Source: Streptomyces sp. WZ.A104
GTDB lineage: Bacteria > Actinomycetota > Actinomycetes > Streptomycetales > Streptomycetaceae
Direction of reading: 5' to 3'
DNA: 64,000 bases
NCBI RefSeq assembly: GCF_002382885.1
Contig: NZ_NWVL01000006.1
Coordinates: 105,729 to 169,728, forward strand
Part shown: positions 26,572 to 35,928 of the stretch, in pieces
Numbering within the stretch: the stretch's first letter is position 1
Layout: every line of letters begins with the position of its first letter
Position numbers and translations under genes: made by a program
Notes under the pieces: generated by a model
The model's database searches: none
What the model saw: only the letters and a program-made list of their open reading frames with translations
What the model was told of the DNA's origin: nothing

Positions 26572-27890
26572 CGCGTATCTCCAGGAGTGTGGGGAAGCTG
26601 CCAGGTCAGGGCGCCGTTTGGACTCGTGGCCCGCTGGCTGCCGTCGGTGTCGAAGTGGAGCTGGTAGGCGGCAGGTTCACCGGCCGCCCGCCAGCGGGCG
26701 GCGGCGTCCTGGATCTCCGCCCAGATGTCCCGGGGGCCGCAGGTCGTCACGTCCCACCGTCGGCGGCCGGCGGCTCGCACGCGCATCCACGATCCGCACT
26801 CGGGCGCGCCGACCGTCAGGTCCTCGGCGCCGAAGTGGCGCACCAGCCCCGGGTACAGGGCGTCCAGGGCCAGCCACATGCCGCGCGCCGTGTCCGCCGG
26901 CGGCGCGAGCCGGCTGCGCTGCGTCCACCCGTCGGCCGTGGTGATCGTCTTCCGGAAGGCGGCGGACAGGAACAGCCGGTCGAAGCCGGCACCGGCGCGG
27001 TGCCCGAACTCGACCGCGCGCAGCTCCGCCTCCACGGTCCCGTCCGGTCGTTTGTCGATCACGGCCAGGCCCGGCCACGACGGCGACGACGTCCCGAGCG
27101 TCATCAGCGCGCGTCCGCCCGGCGCCAGCTGCTCCACCAGGGCTGTCGGCACGCGGGGGACGGCGAAGGAGACGAAGACCCGATCGTACGGCGCCGTCTC
27201 GGCCCACCCCGCCGTGCCGTCCCCGGCCACCGCGGTCGGCTGGTAGCCGAGTGTGGACAGGCGCTCGCGGGCGGCGGCGGTGACGTGCGGGTCGATGTCG
27301 AGGGTGACGACGCCTGCGTCGCCGCACAGGAAGCACGCCACGGCCGCGGTCACCCCGGCGCCGGTTCCGACGTCCAGCACGCGCTGCCCGGGCCGCAGGT
27401 CCAGGAGCTGGAGCAGGTCCGCGGTCATGCCCATCGTGCTCGACATCGCGGTCATCACGCCCCCGCGGCGCGGTCCGGCAGTACGGCTGAGGATCGGCTC
27501 CCCGTCGTGCTGGATCGCGACGCTGTCCCCGCTGTGCAGCCGCTCCAGCAGCTCCTCCCGGTCGCCCGGGCGGGACCAGTCGAGCAGGTCCCAGCGCGGC
27601 GGGGTCTCGTCCGGGGCGCTGCGCCGTACGTACGCCTGGGGCATCAGGACCTGGCGCGGCAGTGCGAGCAGGGCCTCGCGCACCGGCCCGGGGCGCAGCT
27701 CTCCGCTCTCCTCGAGCCGGGCGACCATCGCCGCCCGGCCTTCCGCGGCCCCGGAGGTGTCGCCGGCGAACTGCGGCGGCACGAAGGGCGCGGCGGACAG
27801 AGCGGTGTCACCGCGACCGTCGCACCCGAGAGGCCCGGATGGGGCGGGCACGGCAGACGTCACCGCCATGGCGTGCGGCACCTTGTTCAC
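26568..27890 (-). CDS. PIMT-like SAM methyltransferase with C-terminal extension
   Basis: A 440-residue protein-isoaspartate methyltransferase-like enzyme. The SAM motif is RVLDVGTGAGVTAAVACFL, followed by VVTLDIDPHV, and the catalytic-loop region is preceded by MTAMSSTMGMTADLLQLL. A C-terminal region of about 200 residues resembles the extensions on the other two PIMT-like proteins in the window. The GTG at 27890 has GGAGGAG upstream and overlaps the MFS stop (GTGA). It probably methylates an acidic side chain of a peptide or small molecule; no candidate precursor adjoins it. Confidence 0.8.
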   Translation of the reverse strand: MNKVPHAMAVTSAVPAPSGPLGCDGRGDTALSAAPFVPPQFAGDTSGAAEGRAAMVARLEESGELRPGPVREALLALPRQVLMPQAYVRRSAPDETPPRWDLLDWSRPGDREELLERLHSGDSVAIQHDGEPILSRTAGPRRGGVMTAMSSTMGMTADLLQLLDLRPGQRVLDVGTGAGVTAAVACFLCGDAGVVTLDIDPHVTAAARERLSTLGYQPTAVAGDGTAGWAETAPYDRVFVSFAVPRVPTALVEQLAPGGRALMTLGTSSPSWPGLAVIDKRPDGTVEAELRAVEFGHRAGAGFDRLFLSAAFRKTITTADGWTQRSRLAPPADTARGMWLALDALYPGLVRHFGAEDLTVGAPECGSWMRVRAAGRRRWDVTTCGPRDIWAEIQDAAARWRAAGEPAAYQLHFDTDGSQRATSPNGALTWQLPHTPGDTR

Positions 27891-29284
27891 GTGGCATCTC
27901 CTCCGGGCGAGCGGTCGGTACGGTCGTCTTCCGTACGAGCGGGCGTGGGCACGGCCGGAGGCGCCGTCCGCGGCGCGTGCGGCGACGGCACGGCAGCGTT
28001 GCCCGTCCCCGGCGGGGCGGGCGGTGAGCCGGGCATGTGCCGCAGCGCGCGCAGCGGGGATCGGGCGAGGACCCCGAGCGGGACGAGCAGCAGGAAGGTC
28101 CCGGCGGTCAGGGTGGGGCGCACCCCGATCCAGGTGCCCAGGCCGCCGGCGAGCAGCGCGGCCACGGGGCGGGCGCCGGCCGTCAGCCACGTACTCACAG
28201 ACTGCATCCGCGCCTGCATCCCGGCCATGGTGATGATCTGACGAATCGAACGCTGGGTGGTCCCCGCGGCACCGGCGCAGGCCAGCTGAAGGAACAGGGC
28301 GACACCGATCGCGACCTGCCAGCGAAGGCCGGGGGAGGCGAGCAGCAGCGGGATCTGGGTCAGCGGGGGGATCGCGAGCGCGGTCAGCATCATCGGCCCC
28401 GGGCCCCACCGGCGGGCGAGAGCCGGGGCGGTCAGCGCCCCGGCGGCCGCACCCAGAGCACCGAAGCCGAGCATCACGCCGAACGCGGTCGCGCTCACCG
28501 CGAGCGTCCGCAGCAGGTACAGGGCCCACAGGGTGTTGAGCAGGCCGAGCGCGAAGGAGGTGGTGGCGTTGACCAGCGTTAGGGTCCGCAACCGCTCGTC
28601 GCCGTGCACGTACCGCAGGCCCTCGCCGATCTCCTCCCCCAGCCGGCGGGCCTTGGGGCGAGCCGCCCGGGCGGGTTCGGCGGTCTGGATGCGGGCGGTG
28701 CATCCGGCGCTGATCAGGAAGGAGGCAACGTCGCCGAGCAGGGCCCGGGCGGGGCCGAGCACCGCGGTCAGCGCGGCGCCGAGGTGGCTTCCGGCTGTCG
28801 CGGCGATCGCGAACAGCGCGCCCACGCGGCTGTTGCTCCGCTGGATCAAGGACCGGTCGACGAGGCTGGGCAGGAGGCTGATGGCCGCCGCGTCGTGCAG
28901 GACGCTCGCCGCTCCCTGGACCACGGCGACGATCATGAGCTGCGAAAAGGTCAGCGCGTCCAGCGCGGCCGCCACCGGCACCGTGGCGAGCGCTGCGGCG
29001 CTGACCAGGTCACTGGTGATCATCTGTCGGCGCTTGGAGTGCCGGTCGGCGAGGGCGCCGGCGTGCAGGGCGAGCAGCGCGGGCGGGAGCTGCCCGAGGA
29101 ACGCCAGCCATGCGACCTGGGCGGTGGTGGCGTCCAGGTGGAGCACGGCCAGCACCGGCAGCGCCATCTGGGTGATGGAGCTGCCGGCCACGCTCGCGGT
29201 CTGGCCGGTCAGGTACCGGCGGAAGTCCCGGTGCCGCCACAGCGAGGCGCTGGAAGAAGCGGGGGATTCAGCGCAGGACGTCAC
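27887..29284 (-). CDS. MFS transporter
   Basis: A 465-residue membrane protein with multiple hydrophobic helices, a conserved loop after helix 2 (GALADRHSKRRQM), and strong MFS exporter character (FRRYLTGQTASVAGSSITQ near the start). The C-terminal 60 residues are a Pro-rich cytoplasmic tail. The GTG start lies inside the end of the upstream kinase gene (17-base overlap), and the stop is coupled to the PIMT-like gene. It probably exports the cluster product or gives self-protection. Confidence 0.85.
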   Translation of the reverse strand: MTSCAESPASSSASLWRHRDFRRYLTGQTASVAGSSITQMALPVLAVLHLDATTAQVAWLAFLGQLPPALLALHAGALADRHSKRRQMITSDLVSAAALATVPVAAALDALTFSQLMIVAVVQGAASVLHDAAAISLLPSLVDRSLIQRSNSRVGALFAIAATAGSHLGAALTAVLGPARALLGDVASFLISAGCTARIQTAEPARAARPKARRLGEEIGEGLRYVHGDERLRTLTLVNATTSFALGLLNTLWALYLLRTLAVSATAFGVMLGFGALGAAAGALTAPALARRWGPGPMMLTALAIPPLTQIPLLLASPGLRWQVAIGVALFLQLACAGAAGTTQRSIRQIITMAGMQARMQSVSTWLTAGARPVAALLAGGLGTWIGVRPTLTAGTFLLLVPLGVLARSPLRALRHMPGSPPAPPGTGNAAVPSPHAPRTAPPAVPTPARTEDDRTDRSPGGDAT

Positions 29285-30308
29285 GGAGCGCCTCCTCGGC
29301 TTCGTCCAGGCGCTCCCACAGCACGCCCGTGGCCTCGTGCCGGGCGCGCCCGTACGCCTCCAGCTCCGGGGTGACCGCAGCGGGGTCGTTCAGCGGCTCG
29401 GACAGGGGATAGACCGAGCAGGCCAGGTACCCGGCGGCAACCCGCGGCACCGCGAGGAGGTCCTCGGCCGGAAGCTCCGGGTTCGCCGCCCGGTAGGCGC
29501 CGACGGCGCGGGCCAGGCCCGGGATCCAGTCGTCCGGGCGGGCCAGTACGGTGCGCGGGTCCAGCACGATCCGGCCGAGCTCCCAGGCGGCACTGCGATG
29601 CCCCGGGGGCCGGAAGTCGATCACTGCGGCGACCTTCTCGCCGCGCAGCAGCAGGTTGGGCGAGGCCAGGTCCCCGTGCACGACCTGCGTCATCAGGGTG
29701 ACCGGCAGCTTCTCCAGGCGGGCCGCAACCTCGGGAAGGGCGGCAAGACGCTGTTTCGAGGTGTGGGCGCACCAGGCGGCGAACCCGTCCGGTGCAGGCG
29801 GTGCGGCGGCCCAGCGGGCGAGGAGTTCCTCCAGCTGCCGTCCGGCCCGCGCGACGTCGCACACTGCGCGGGCCGCAACAGGGCGCGGCGGTCCGGCCGG
29901 GTGGCCGACCAGGACCCGGTGCAGCCGGCCCACGGTCTCACCCACTGCCGCCCACCGGCCGCCGGAAAGCCCGCCCTCGGCCGTCTGCGCATCCGCGACG
30001 TACTCCGCCACGGACACCGACAGCCCGCCGGCTGAGGCGATCACGTCGCCGCTCACCGTCCGCCGCACGGCCGGCACGGGCACCCCGGCCCGTCTCGCCG
30101 TCTCACCCAGGGCCAGCGCCTGCCGGTCCTCGGCCACATCGGTGCCCGGCGGGTACGCCTTCACGAACCACCGCCGGCCCTTGTGGTCCTCGGCGAGGTA
30201 GTTGCGGGTCACCGTTCCCGCCGGTCCCTGGCTGACCGCCGTCGGCGTGATCCGGTACAGCAGCGCCAGGATCCCGGCCACGGCCATCGTTTCGGCCTCG
30301 CCGCTCAT
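29268..30308 (-). CDS. APH-like phosphotransferase
   Basis: A 346-residue kinase-fold protein. The N-lobe has RRWFVKAYPPGTD (ATP-contacting Lys), the catalytic loop is VVHGDLASPNLLL and the metal motif is VAAVIDFRPPG. The ATG at 30308 has GGAG 8 bases upstream. It overlaps the MFS gene by 17 bases. It resembles homoserine/aminoglycoside kinase-type proteins; the substrate is unknown. Confidence 0.8.
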   Translation of the reverse strand: MSGEAETMAVAGILALLYRITPTAVSQGPAGTVTRNYLAEDHKGRRWFVKAYPPGTDVAEDRQALALGETARRAGVPVPAVRRTVSGDVIASAGGLSVSVAEYVADAQTAEGGLSGGRWAAVGETVGRLHRVLVGHPAGPPRPVAARAVCDVARAGRQLEELLARWAAAPPAPDGFAAWCAHTSKQRLAALPEVAARLEKLPVTLMTQVVHGDLASPNLLLRGEKVAAVIDFRPPGHRSAAWELGRIVLDPRTVLARPDDWIPGLARAVGAYRAANPELPAEDLLAVPRVAAGYLACSVYPLSEPLNDPAAVTPELEAYGRARHEATGVLWERLDEAEEALRDVLR

Positions 30309-30399
30309 CTCGGCATCTCCGGCGCCGGGGCAGCCCTGCGGACGGCGCCGGGCCGGGCGCCCGGCCCGGGCCTGCGACAGGTCGGCATACGCACGCTGT

Positions 30400-31869
30400 T
30401 CACCAGCCCATCTGGGAGAAGGCACGGCCCTTGGCGATATCGCTGATGGCGGTCCGGGTGTAGGAGACAAGGCGATCCGGAAGCTCGTGTGTCGGCCACC
30501 ACTTCCAGGTCAGGCACTTGTCGGGCTCACGGACTTCCGGAGTGCCCTCCCATCGGTGCGCCCGGAAGACGAGTTGCATCAAGGGCAGGCTGTCCGGGCT
30601 GTCGACGACGTGGACGACGTGCGCGAGTTCGACGTCAGCGGGGTCGATGACCAGTCCCGCCTCTTCGCGCGCCTCGCGGACCAGGCACGCGAGGGCGGAC
30701 TCCTGCTCGCACCGCCCGGCGAGGTAGTGCCAGGTGTCGCCCGCGTACTTCGAATCGGGGTGACGCAGGCCGAGCAGCACCCGGCCTTCGTCGTCTTCGA
30801 GGTGGAGGTGGACCCCGACGCCGTTCAGCACCACCCGGTCGCCCCCGTCCCACACGGGAGGAGCCACGGCCCGGCCGTCGTCCGGAGGATTCTCGGCCGC
30901 GTGCCGGCGAATCAGAGCACGGGTTGCGGGGCTCAGCCGCAGCCGGTCCAGTTCGTCGGGCGTGAACCAGTGCAGCAGCACGCCCTCGTGTAGCCGGAGC
31001 CGGTCCGGGTTGCCACGCCATCGGCCGGCGAAGACCCGGACGGGGACGCTGAGGCCGTCGATGCTGGTGGCGTCCTCCACGGCGTAGGGCATGAGGTCCT
31101 CGAGGCGGAGGTCGGGTACCTCCTCGGACAGCTCCCGCAGCAACGTGGCCTCAAGGCTCTGGTCGTCGTGCGTACGGCCGCCGCCGAGGAGGGCGAACGC
31201 CCCCGACTCCCAGATGACGCCGGGCTTGTGGTCGCGCAAGTGGAGCAGGTAGCGGCCCGCCCCGTCGTGGATCAGAGCGGAGGCGTTCACCGGTTCCGGC
31301 TGGCCGTCCAGCCGCGCCTGGAGGAGCTTCGCGCGCAGCGTCGGCGAGGTGACCTCCGGCTGCGGGAGCCACTGGGCGCCGGACACCTCCGCGTCCTGCA
31401 GCGCGATCGCGGGCGGCTCCTCGCCGGCGAGGCAGAAGACGTAGCGGACGTCGTAGTGGCGGTGGGCCGGTTCGCCCTTGGCCGGGTTGCCGTCGATGTC
31501 GTGGACGTCGATGTCGATCGGAGAGCCGAGCAGCTGCCGGGTCAGGCACAGGGCGCCCGGCGCGATCCCGGCCTCCTCCGACACCTCGCGCAGCGCCGCG
31601 GCGAGCAGTGTCCGGTCGGCGGGCTCAATGTGGCCGCCCGGGGCGAGCATGAGGCCGCCGGTGGCCCGGTGCCGGATGTGCAGCACCCGGCCCTGCCGGT
31701 CGATCACGACGGCGCTGCACGTGACGTGCCCGGGCAGCGTCGTCCGCGCCGTCACGTCGGCGGGCTGGTCCAGGGCGGCGAGCAGCCCGGACAGGGCCTC
31801 CCGCTCGCCGGGGTGGCGGGCGAGGTACGCCTCGACGGTCTTGCGGATCGAGGAGGAGCTGGGGGGCAT
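30400..31869 (-). CDS. triple Nudix hydrolase
   Basis: A 489-residue protein with three consecutive Nudix folds. The boxes are GGHIEPADRTLLAAALREVS then EEAGI (about 76-100), GGGRTHDDQSLEATLLRELS then EEV (about 228-250), and GRCEQESALACLVREAREEA (about 391-410). Box 1 is canonical; boxes 2 and 3 vary in the first half but keep REUxEE. Each copy is followed by a WLP or W(K/F)-type strand, as expected for full domains. Triple fusions are rare. Upstream is the ABC transporter, downstream a kinase. Confidence 0.85.
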   Translation of the reverse strand: MPPSSSSIRKTVEAYLARHPGEREALSGLLAALDQPADVTARTTLPGHVTCSAVVIDRQGRVLHIRHRATGGLMLAPGGHIEPADRTLLAAALREVSEEAGIAPGALCLTRQLLGSPIDIDVHDIDGNPAKGEPAHRHYDVRYVFCLAGEEPPAIALQDAEVSGAQWLPQPEVTSPTLRAKLLQARLDGQPEPVNASALIHDGAGRYLLHLRDHKPGVIWESGAFALLGGGRTHDDQSLEATLLRELSEEVPDLRLEDLMPYAVEDATSIDGLSVPVRVFAGRWRGNPDRLRLHEGVLLHWFTPDELDRLRLSPATRALIRRHAAENPPDDGRAVAPPVWDGGDRVVLNGVGVHLHLEDDEGRVLLGLRHPDSKYAGDTWHYLAGRCEQESALACLVREAREEAGLVIDPADVELAHVVHVVDSPDSLPLMQLVFRAHRWEGTPEVREPDKCLTWKWWPTHELPDRLVSYTRTAISDIAKGRAFSQMGW

Positions 31870-31940
31870 GAGCGTTGTCTCGCCTTCGACGTAGGGGCGG
31901 GGTGCTGCGGGGCCGGGCTGGTGGGGCTCGCGTGGGTGGG

Positions 31941-33974
31941 TCAGCTCGCCGTCTCGTGGTCGGACGGCTGGACGCGGCGGGGGCCGGGAAGCATGTCGGC
32001 CGCGGGCGCGATTCCGTACTGGGCGGCCTGGGCGGTGAACATCCCCTCATACAGGCCGCCCGGGCGGGCCATGAGCTCGTCGTGCGTACCGTCTTCGACG
32101 ACGCGCCCCTGGTCGAGGACGTAGATGTGGTCGGCGTTCATGGTCGCGGCGAGCCGGTGGGTGACGAGGACGACCGCGTGCCCCTGCTCGGCAAGGGACC
32201 ACAGCCCCTGGAACGAGGCGATCTCCGCATGCGGATCCAGTGCCGAGGTCGGCTCGTCGACCAGCAGGAACGGCGCCTGCCGGTACCTTGTTCGAGCGTC
32301 CCCCAGCTTCTGCCATTGGCCGCCCGAGAGCTGGACACCTCGCTCGTATCCCTTGAAGACGATCGAGTCCCAGCCGTGCGGCAGGCCCTCGATCAGGTCG
32401 AGCACACCTGCCTCCTTGGCGGCCTGGCGGACGCGGTCCATGTCCCGGGGGCGGTCGCCTGCGCCGATGGCCACGTTCGCGGCCGCCGTCATCTCCCAGC
32501 GCGGGAAGTCCTGCGCCAGCACCCCGACCGCGGCGAACACCTGGGCACGGTCCGCCTCGCGGAGCTCAACCGGTTCGCCCGACTCGCCCTCCCACCACAC
32601 GCTTCCTTCCGTAGGCAGGAGGAGTCCGGCCAGCACCTTGGTGAGCGTGGTCTTCCCCGAGCCGTTCGCCCCCACCAGGGCTGTCACCTTCCCCCGGGGA
32701 ACCTGCACGCTCACGCCCTTCAGGGACGGGCCGTCGGCGCCCGGGTAGGTGAACGACACCGCCTCCGTCCGCACCTGTCGCACCGGCGCGGGCAGCGGCG
32801 TCCCGGAGTTCGGGATGGCGTTCTCCCCGGCGATCTTGATGGCGTCCTCGGTGTCGGTGAGGAACAGCAGCTCCTCGTAGAGCCGGTTGACCTGCTGCAC
32901 GAGCGACGTGAGCCGCGCCGTCGAGGTACGGATGGCGATCACCGCGGTCCCGCCGACCGCGAGCGGCAGACCGCCGGACGCCAGGAGCCACCACAGCACC
33001 CCGTAGCAGGCCAGCGACGCGAGGCCGGCGAGGCCTCCGGCGACCAGGTCCGTGGACGCCTGCGCCCGGGCCAGGCGCCGCTGCTCCGCCTCCGTCTGCC
33101 TCGACATCTCCTCGTAGCTGGACAGCAGCTTCGCACCGGCGGCGTGCACGCGGAGCTCACCGGCCGCGTGCGGGCGGGTGAGGTAGGCCAGCAGGGAGGC
33201 GATCGCCCTCCGGTGGTCGACCCAGTTCAGGCGGGACAGGTAGTCACGGCGCGCGGAGCGAACCGCTCCCCACCCCTTGGGCAGGGCAATCGCCAGCAGC
33301 ATCGGCAACAACGCCCAGTGCAGCGACGCCAGCACGACCGCGGCCGCCGCCATACCGATCACCACGCTGCCCACACCGACCGACAGCCGGAGCATGCTGC
33401 GGGCCGAGTCCGTGCCGAACTTCCCTGCCTCCAAGACCCGCTGGACCTCCGGCCGCTCGGTCGCCTCCACCTCGACGTGGGTGACGGCCGTGTAGTACTG
33501 GGCGGACACCGCCCGCTCCACCTGCGGCTCCAGCCGGCCCGACATCGCCGTCGACCACGCCGCCAGCACCGCGGTCGCCACCGCCGCGACCGAGAGCACC
33601 ACCAGCGACGGCAACGCGTCGCGGAGCTTGTCCGCGGTCGGACCGTCGGCGAACAACCGGGTGAGCACGCTGTTGACCGCCACCAGACCCCAACCGGCGG
33701 TCACGCCCTGCCCGAGCTGCGCCGCCACGAGACCGGCGAGCGCCCGCCGGTCCGTCTGCCAGCCGGTGCGCAGCACCATGGCCACCATGCGGGGAAGCGC
33801 GGCTGCCATGTGGCCGAACTTCATCCGGGTGAGCGGGCCTTCGTGCCGGACGTATGACTGGTCGTAGCGCAGCCGGCCGCCGTACAGCTCCCGCTCGGCG
33901 TCCGAGATACCGTCCGGGACGGGGGCCTTCGGCGGGTTCTCGGTCTCGTCGCTGGCTGGTTCGGCTGTCGTCAA
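31941..33974 (-). CDS. ABC transporter, fused permease and ATPase
   Basis: A 677-residue half-type exporter. The N-terminal half holds hydrophobic transmembrane helices. The ATPase has Walker A GANGSGKTT, signature LSGGQWQK, Walker B FLLVDEPTSALDP and switch His VTHR. The arrangement is that of homodimeric ABC exporters. The TTG at 33974 has GAGGGGG about 6 bases upstream; longer frames are noise. It probably exports the product of the 15-37 kb enzymes or the lanthipeptide. Confidence 0.9.
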   Translation of the reverse strand: MTTAEPASDETENPPKAPVPDGISDAERELYGGRLRYDQSYVRHEGPLTRMKFGHMAAALPRMVAMVLRTGWQTDRRALAGLVAAQLGQGVTAGWGLVAVNSVLTRLFADGPTADKLRDALPSLVVLSVAAVATAVLAAWSTAMSGRLEPQVERAVSAQYYTAVTHVEVEATERPEVQRVLEAGKFGTDSARSMLRLSVGVGSVVIGMAAAAVVLASLHWALLPMLLAIALPKGWGAVRSARRDYLSRLNWVDHRRAIASLLAYLTRPHAAGELRVHAAGAKLLSSYEEMSRQTEAEQRRLARAQASTDLVAGGLAGLASLACYGVLWWLLASGGLPLAVGGTAVIAIRTSTARLTSLVQQVNRLYEELLFLTDTEDAIKIAGENAIPNSGTPLPAPVRQVRTEAVSFTYPGADGPSLKGVSVQVPRGKVTALVGANGSGKTTLTKVLAGLLLPTEGSVWWEGESGEPVELREADRAQVFAAVGVLAQDFPRWEMTAAANVAIGAGDRPRDMDRVRQAAKEAGVLDLIEGLPHGWDSIVFKGYERGVQLSGGQWQKLGDARTRYRQAPFLLVDEPTSALDPHAEIASFQGLWSLAEQGHAVVLVTHRLAATMNADHIYVLDQGRVVEDGTHDELMARPGGLYEGMFTAQAAQYGIAPAADMLPGPRRVQPSDHETAS

Positions 33975-34210
33975 CGTGTTCCCCCTCGTGGACGTGATGG
34001 TGGTGTCGGCGTGTTCAACGACGCCGCAGCGATTTCGAACACATGCGCTTTCGGACGGGTTTCCTTGCCCGGGGTTGAGCGGTTCTCCGCAGCTGCACGG
34101 TGCACCGACCCTTGCCGCGTAAGAGCACGCGGCCGGGGCGGATTGGCCGAAACGCCGATGGTCGGGCGCTGCGGCTGCATGTGGGTGACGGAGGCTCGCG
34201 ATCGATGCAC

Positions 34211-34885
34211 TCAGTCGCCTTCGACGGTGATGCCGAGTTCGGTCACCAGGGCCTGGATGAGGTCGTGCTGCTGGCCCGGGCCGATGCGGACCCTGGTGAG
34301 GTGGGTGATCCCGCGCACTGTGGAGAGGTCGTTGCCGCGTAGGTCGGTGTCCCGGTAGCGGCCGGGACCGAATCCCGTGAGGCGGAGCCCGCACTCGGAG
34401 AAGACGACATCGGAGAGATCGCAGTCGGTGAAGGTGGCCTCGGTGAGGACGCAGCCGGCGAACGCGACGGGGCCGGTGGCGCGGACCTTGGCGAAGGTCG
34501 CGTAGTCGAGTCGGCAGTTCTCGAAAAGGACGTGGTCCAGGACCAGGCCGTCCAGCGCGGCACCAAGCAGCTTGGTGTCCAGGATGACGACACGGGTCAG
34601 CTTGCTCTCCTTCCAGCGCACCGCGCGGAGATCGCTGCCGACGATCTCCACGCCGTGCAGGTTCAGGTTCTCGAAGCCGACGCGCTGGGCGCGGACGCCG
34701 TGGATGCGGCCGGTGACGAGCCGCGTGTCGGAAAGGTCGAGGGAGCGGAGGTCCGCGTCGCCGAAGGCGAAGTCCTGGACGGCACACCGCGGGTTGTCCA
34801 GGGTGTCGATGCCTGTGAGGTAGAGGCCCGGCTCGTCCAGGTCGGGCAGGGTGATGGTGGCGGTGCCGAAGGTACGGGTGCTCAT
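34211..34885 (-). CDS. pentapeptide-repeat-like protein
   Basis: A 224-residue protein with a loose A(D/N)LxxxxL-type periodicity (FGDADLRSLDLSDTRLVTG, then FENLNLHGVEI and CVLTEATFTDCDLSDVVFSE), which suggests a right-handed quadrilateral beta-helix. Relatives include DNA-mimic protectors of gyrase and structural proteins. The ATG at 34885 has AAGGAG 6 bases upstream. In a possible biosynthetic cluster it could be a self-resistance protein; that is inference. Confidence 0.75.
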   Translation of the reverse strand: MSTRTFGTATITLPDLDEPGLYLTGIDTLDNPRCAVQDFAFGDADLRSLDLSDTRLVTGRIHGVRAQRVGFENLNLHGVEIVGSDLRAVRWKESKLTRVVILDTKLLGAALDGLVLDHVLFENCRLDYATFAKVRATGPVAFAGCVLTEATFTDCDLSDVVFSECGLRLTGFGPGRYRDTDLRGNDLSTVRGITHLTRVRIGPGQQHDLIQALVTELGITVEGD

Positions 34886-35046
34886 GGACACTCCTTGCTC
34901 TGCTCCCGGGCGGCCGGTCGTCGGGCCGCCCCGGCGCCTGCGGGGGCTGGGACTTCTCTGCTCCGGTGGAGACCTGCCGGAGGGCGGCCGCACCGGTCCT
35001 GGTGTCTCTCGGGCCAGCGTGCGGGCGGTGGGCGGTGCCCGAAGCG

Positions 35047-35928
35047 TCAGCGCGTCTCCTGATGGCGGCCGTGGCTGCCGGCCTCGGACCCCGGGACCGG
35101 GGGCCGGGCAACCGCGAGGCGCAGCGTCATGACCGCGTGGTCGGTAAGGCCCGCCTCGCGGGCCTGGTGGTGGCAGTCGCAGGCGAGTACGCGGTCGGCA
35201 TGGCGAGTGGAGACGAAGAGGTGGTCGAAGCGGAAGCCGCCGCCGGTGCGCCCGTACCAGGAGTGAGCGATCTTGTCGGGGTGCAGATGGCGGAAGGCGT
35301 CGGTGAGGCCGGCGGCTTGGAAGGAGTCGTAGAAGGCGTACTCCCAGGCGCCGAAGACCTTGTGCGGGGGCTGGTGGCCGCGTTCGATGACGTTGAGGTC
35401 CCCGGCCACGATGACAGCCATGTCCGGGAAGGCGGCGGAGAGCTTCGGCAGGGCCTCGCTGACCGAGTCCTGGAAGGCGCGCTTGGCGACGTTGTGGTGC
35501 TCTCTGGGGCCGCGGGAGGGGACGTACAGACCGAGGACGCCGATGTCGTGGCCGCCGGTCGTGACGCGGGCGGCCGGGGCCCGGTGGGGCGTGACGGCGA
35601 CCGGGCTCTGGACTGGTTGGGCGTCGGCGGTGCGGCAGGCGATGACCGTGCGGTAGTCGGCTTCCGCCGGCTGCGGGGCGATCACGGTGGTGTACCCGCG
35701 CTCGCCGAGCGTGGTGACGAGAGCGGCACCGCCCTGAGTGGAGGACACCTCGGTGAAGATGGCGATGTCCGCGTTCTCCTGGGCGGCGACCCAGGCGGCC
35801 TGGCGGCGGGAGCGGTCCGGGGAGGCGTGCTGGGCGTTGAACAGCAGCAGCCGTACGGCGTCGTCGGCCGGAGCGTGCGAGGGTTCGTCCGGGGTGATCA
35901 GGGACAGCTGCTCAGCGGGGGCGCTCAT
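35047..35928 (-). CDS. endonuclease/exonuclease/phosphatase-fold protein
   Basis: A 293-residue EEP-fold enzyme. Key motifs are LLLFNAQHASPDRS, ADIAIFTEV (catalytic Glu), VIVAGDLNVIERG (Asp/Asn), FRFDHLFVS and GLTDHAVM (Asp-His). The ATG overlaps the upstream gene by ATGA. It is a second EEP enzyme in the same minus-strand run (the other is at 16068-16934), but the two are not close copies. The substrate may be nucleic acid or a phosphodiester metabolite. Confidence 0.85.
   Translation of the reverse strand: MSAPAEQLSLITPDEPSHAPADDAVRLLLFNAQHASPDRSRRQAAWVAAQENADIAIFTEVSSTQGGAALVTTLGERGYTTVIAPQPAEADYRTVIACRTADAQPVQSPVAVTPHRAPAARVTTGGHDIGVLGLYVPSRGPREHHNVAKRAFQDSVSEALPKLSAAFPDMAVIVAGDLNVIERGHQPPHKVFGAWEYAFYDSFQAAGLTDAFRHLHPDKIAHSWYGRTGGGFRFDHLFVSTRHADRVLACDCHHQAREAGLTDHAVMTLRLAVARPPVPGSEAGSHGRHQETR

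Noticed and set aside
33971..34210. 79-codon minus frame between the pentapeptide and ABC genes
   Set aside because: Composition is unlike neighbouring genes, no ribosome site or motif is visible, and it overlaps the ABC start signal.
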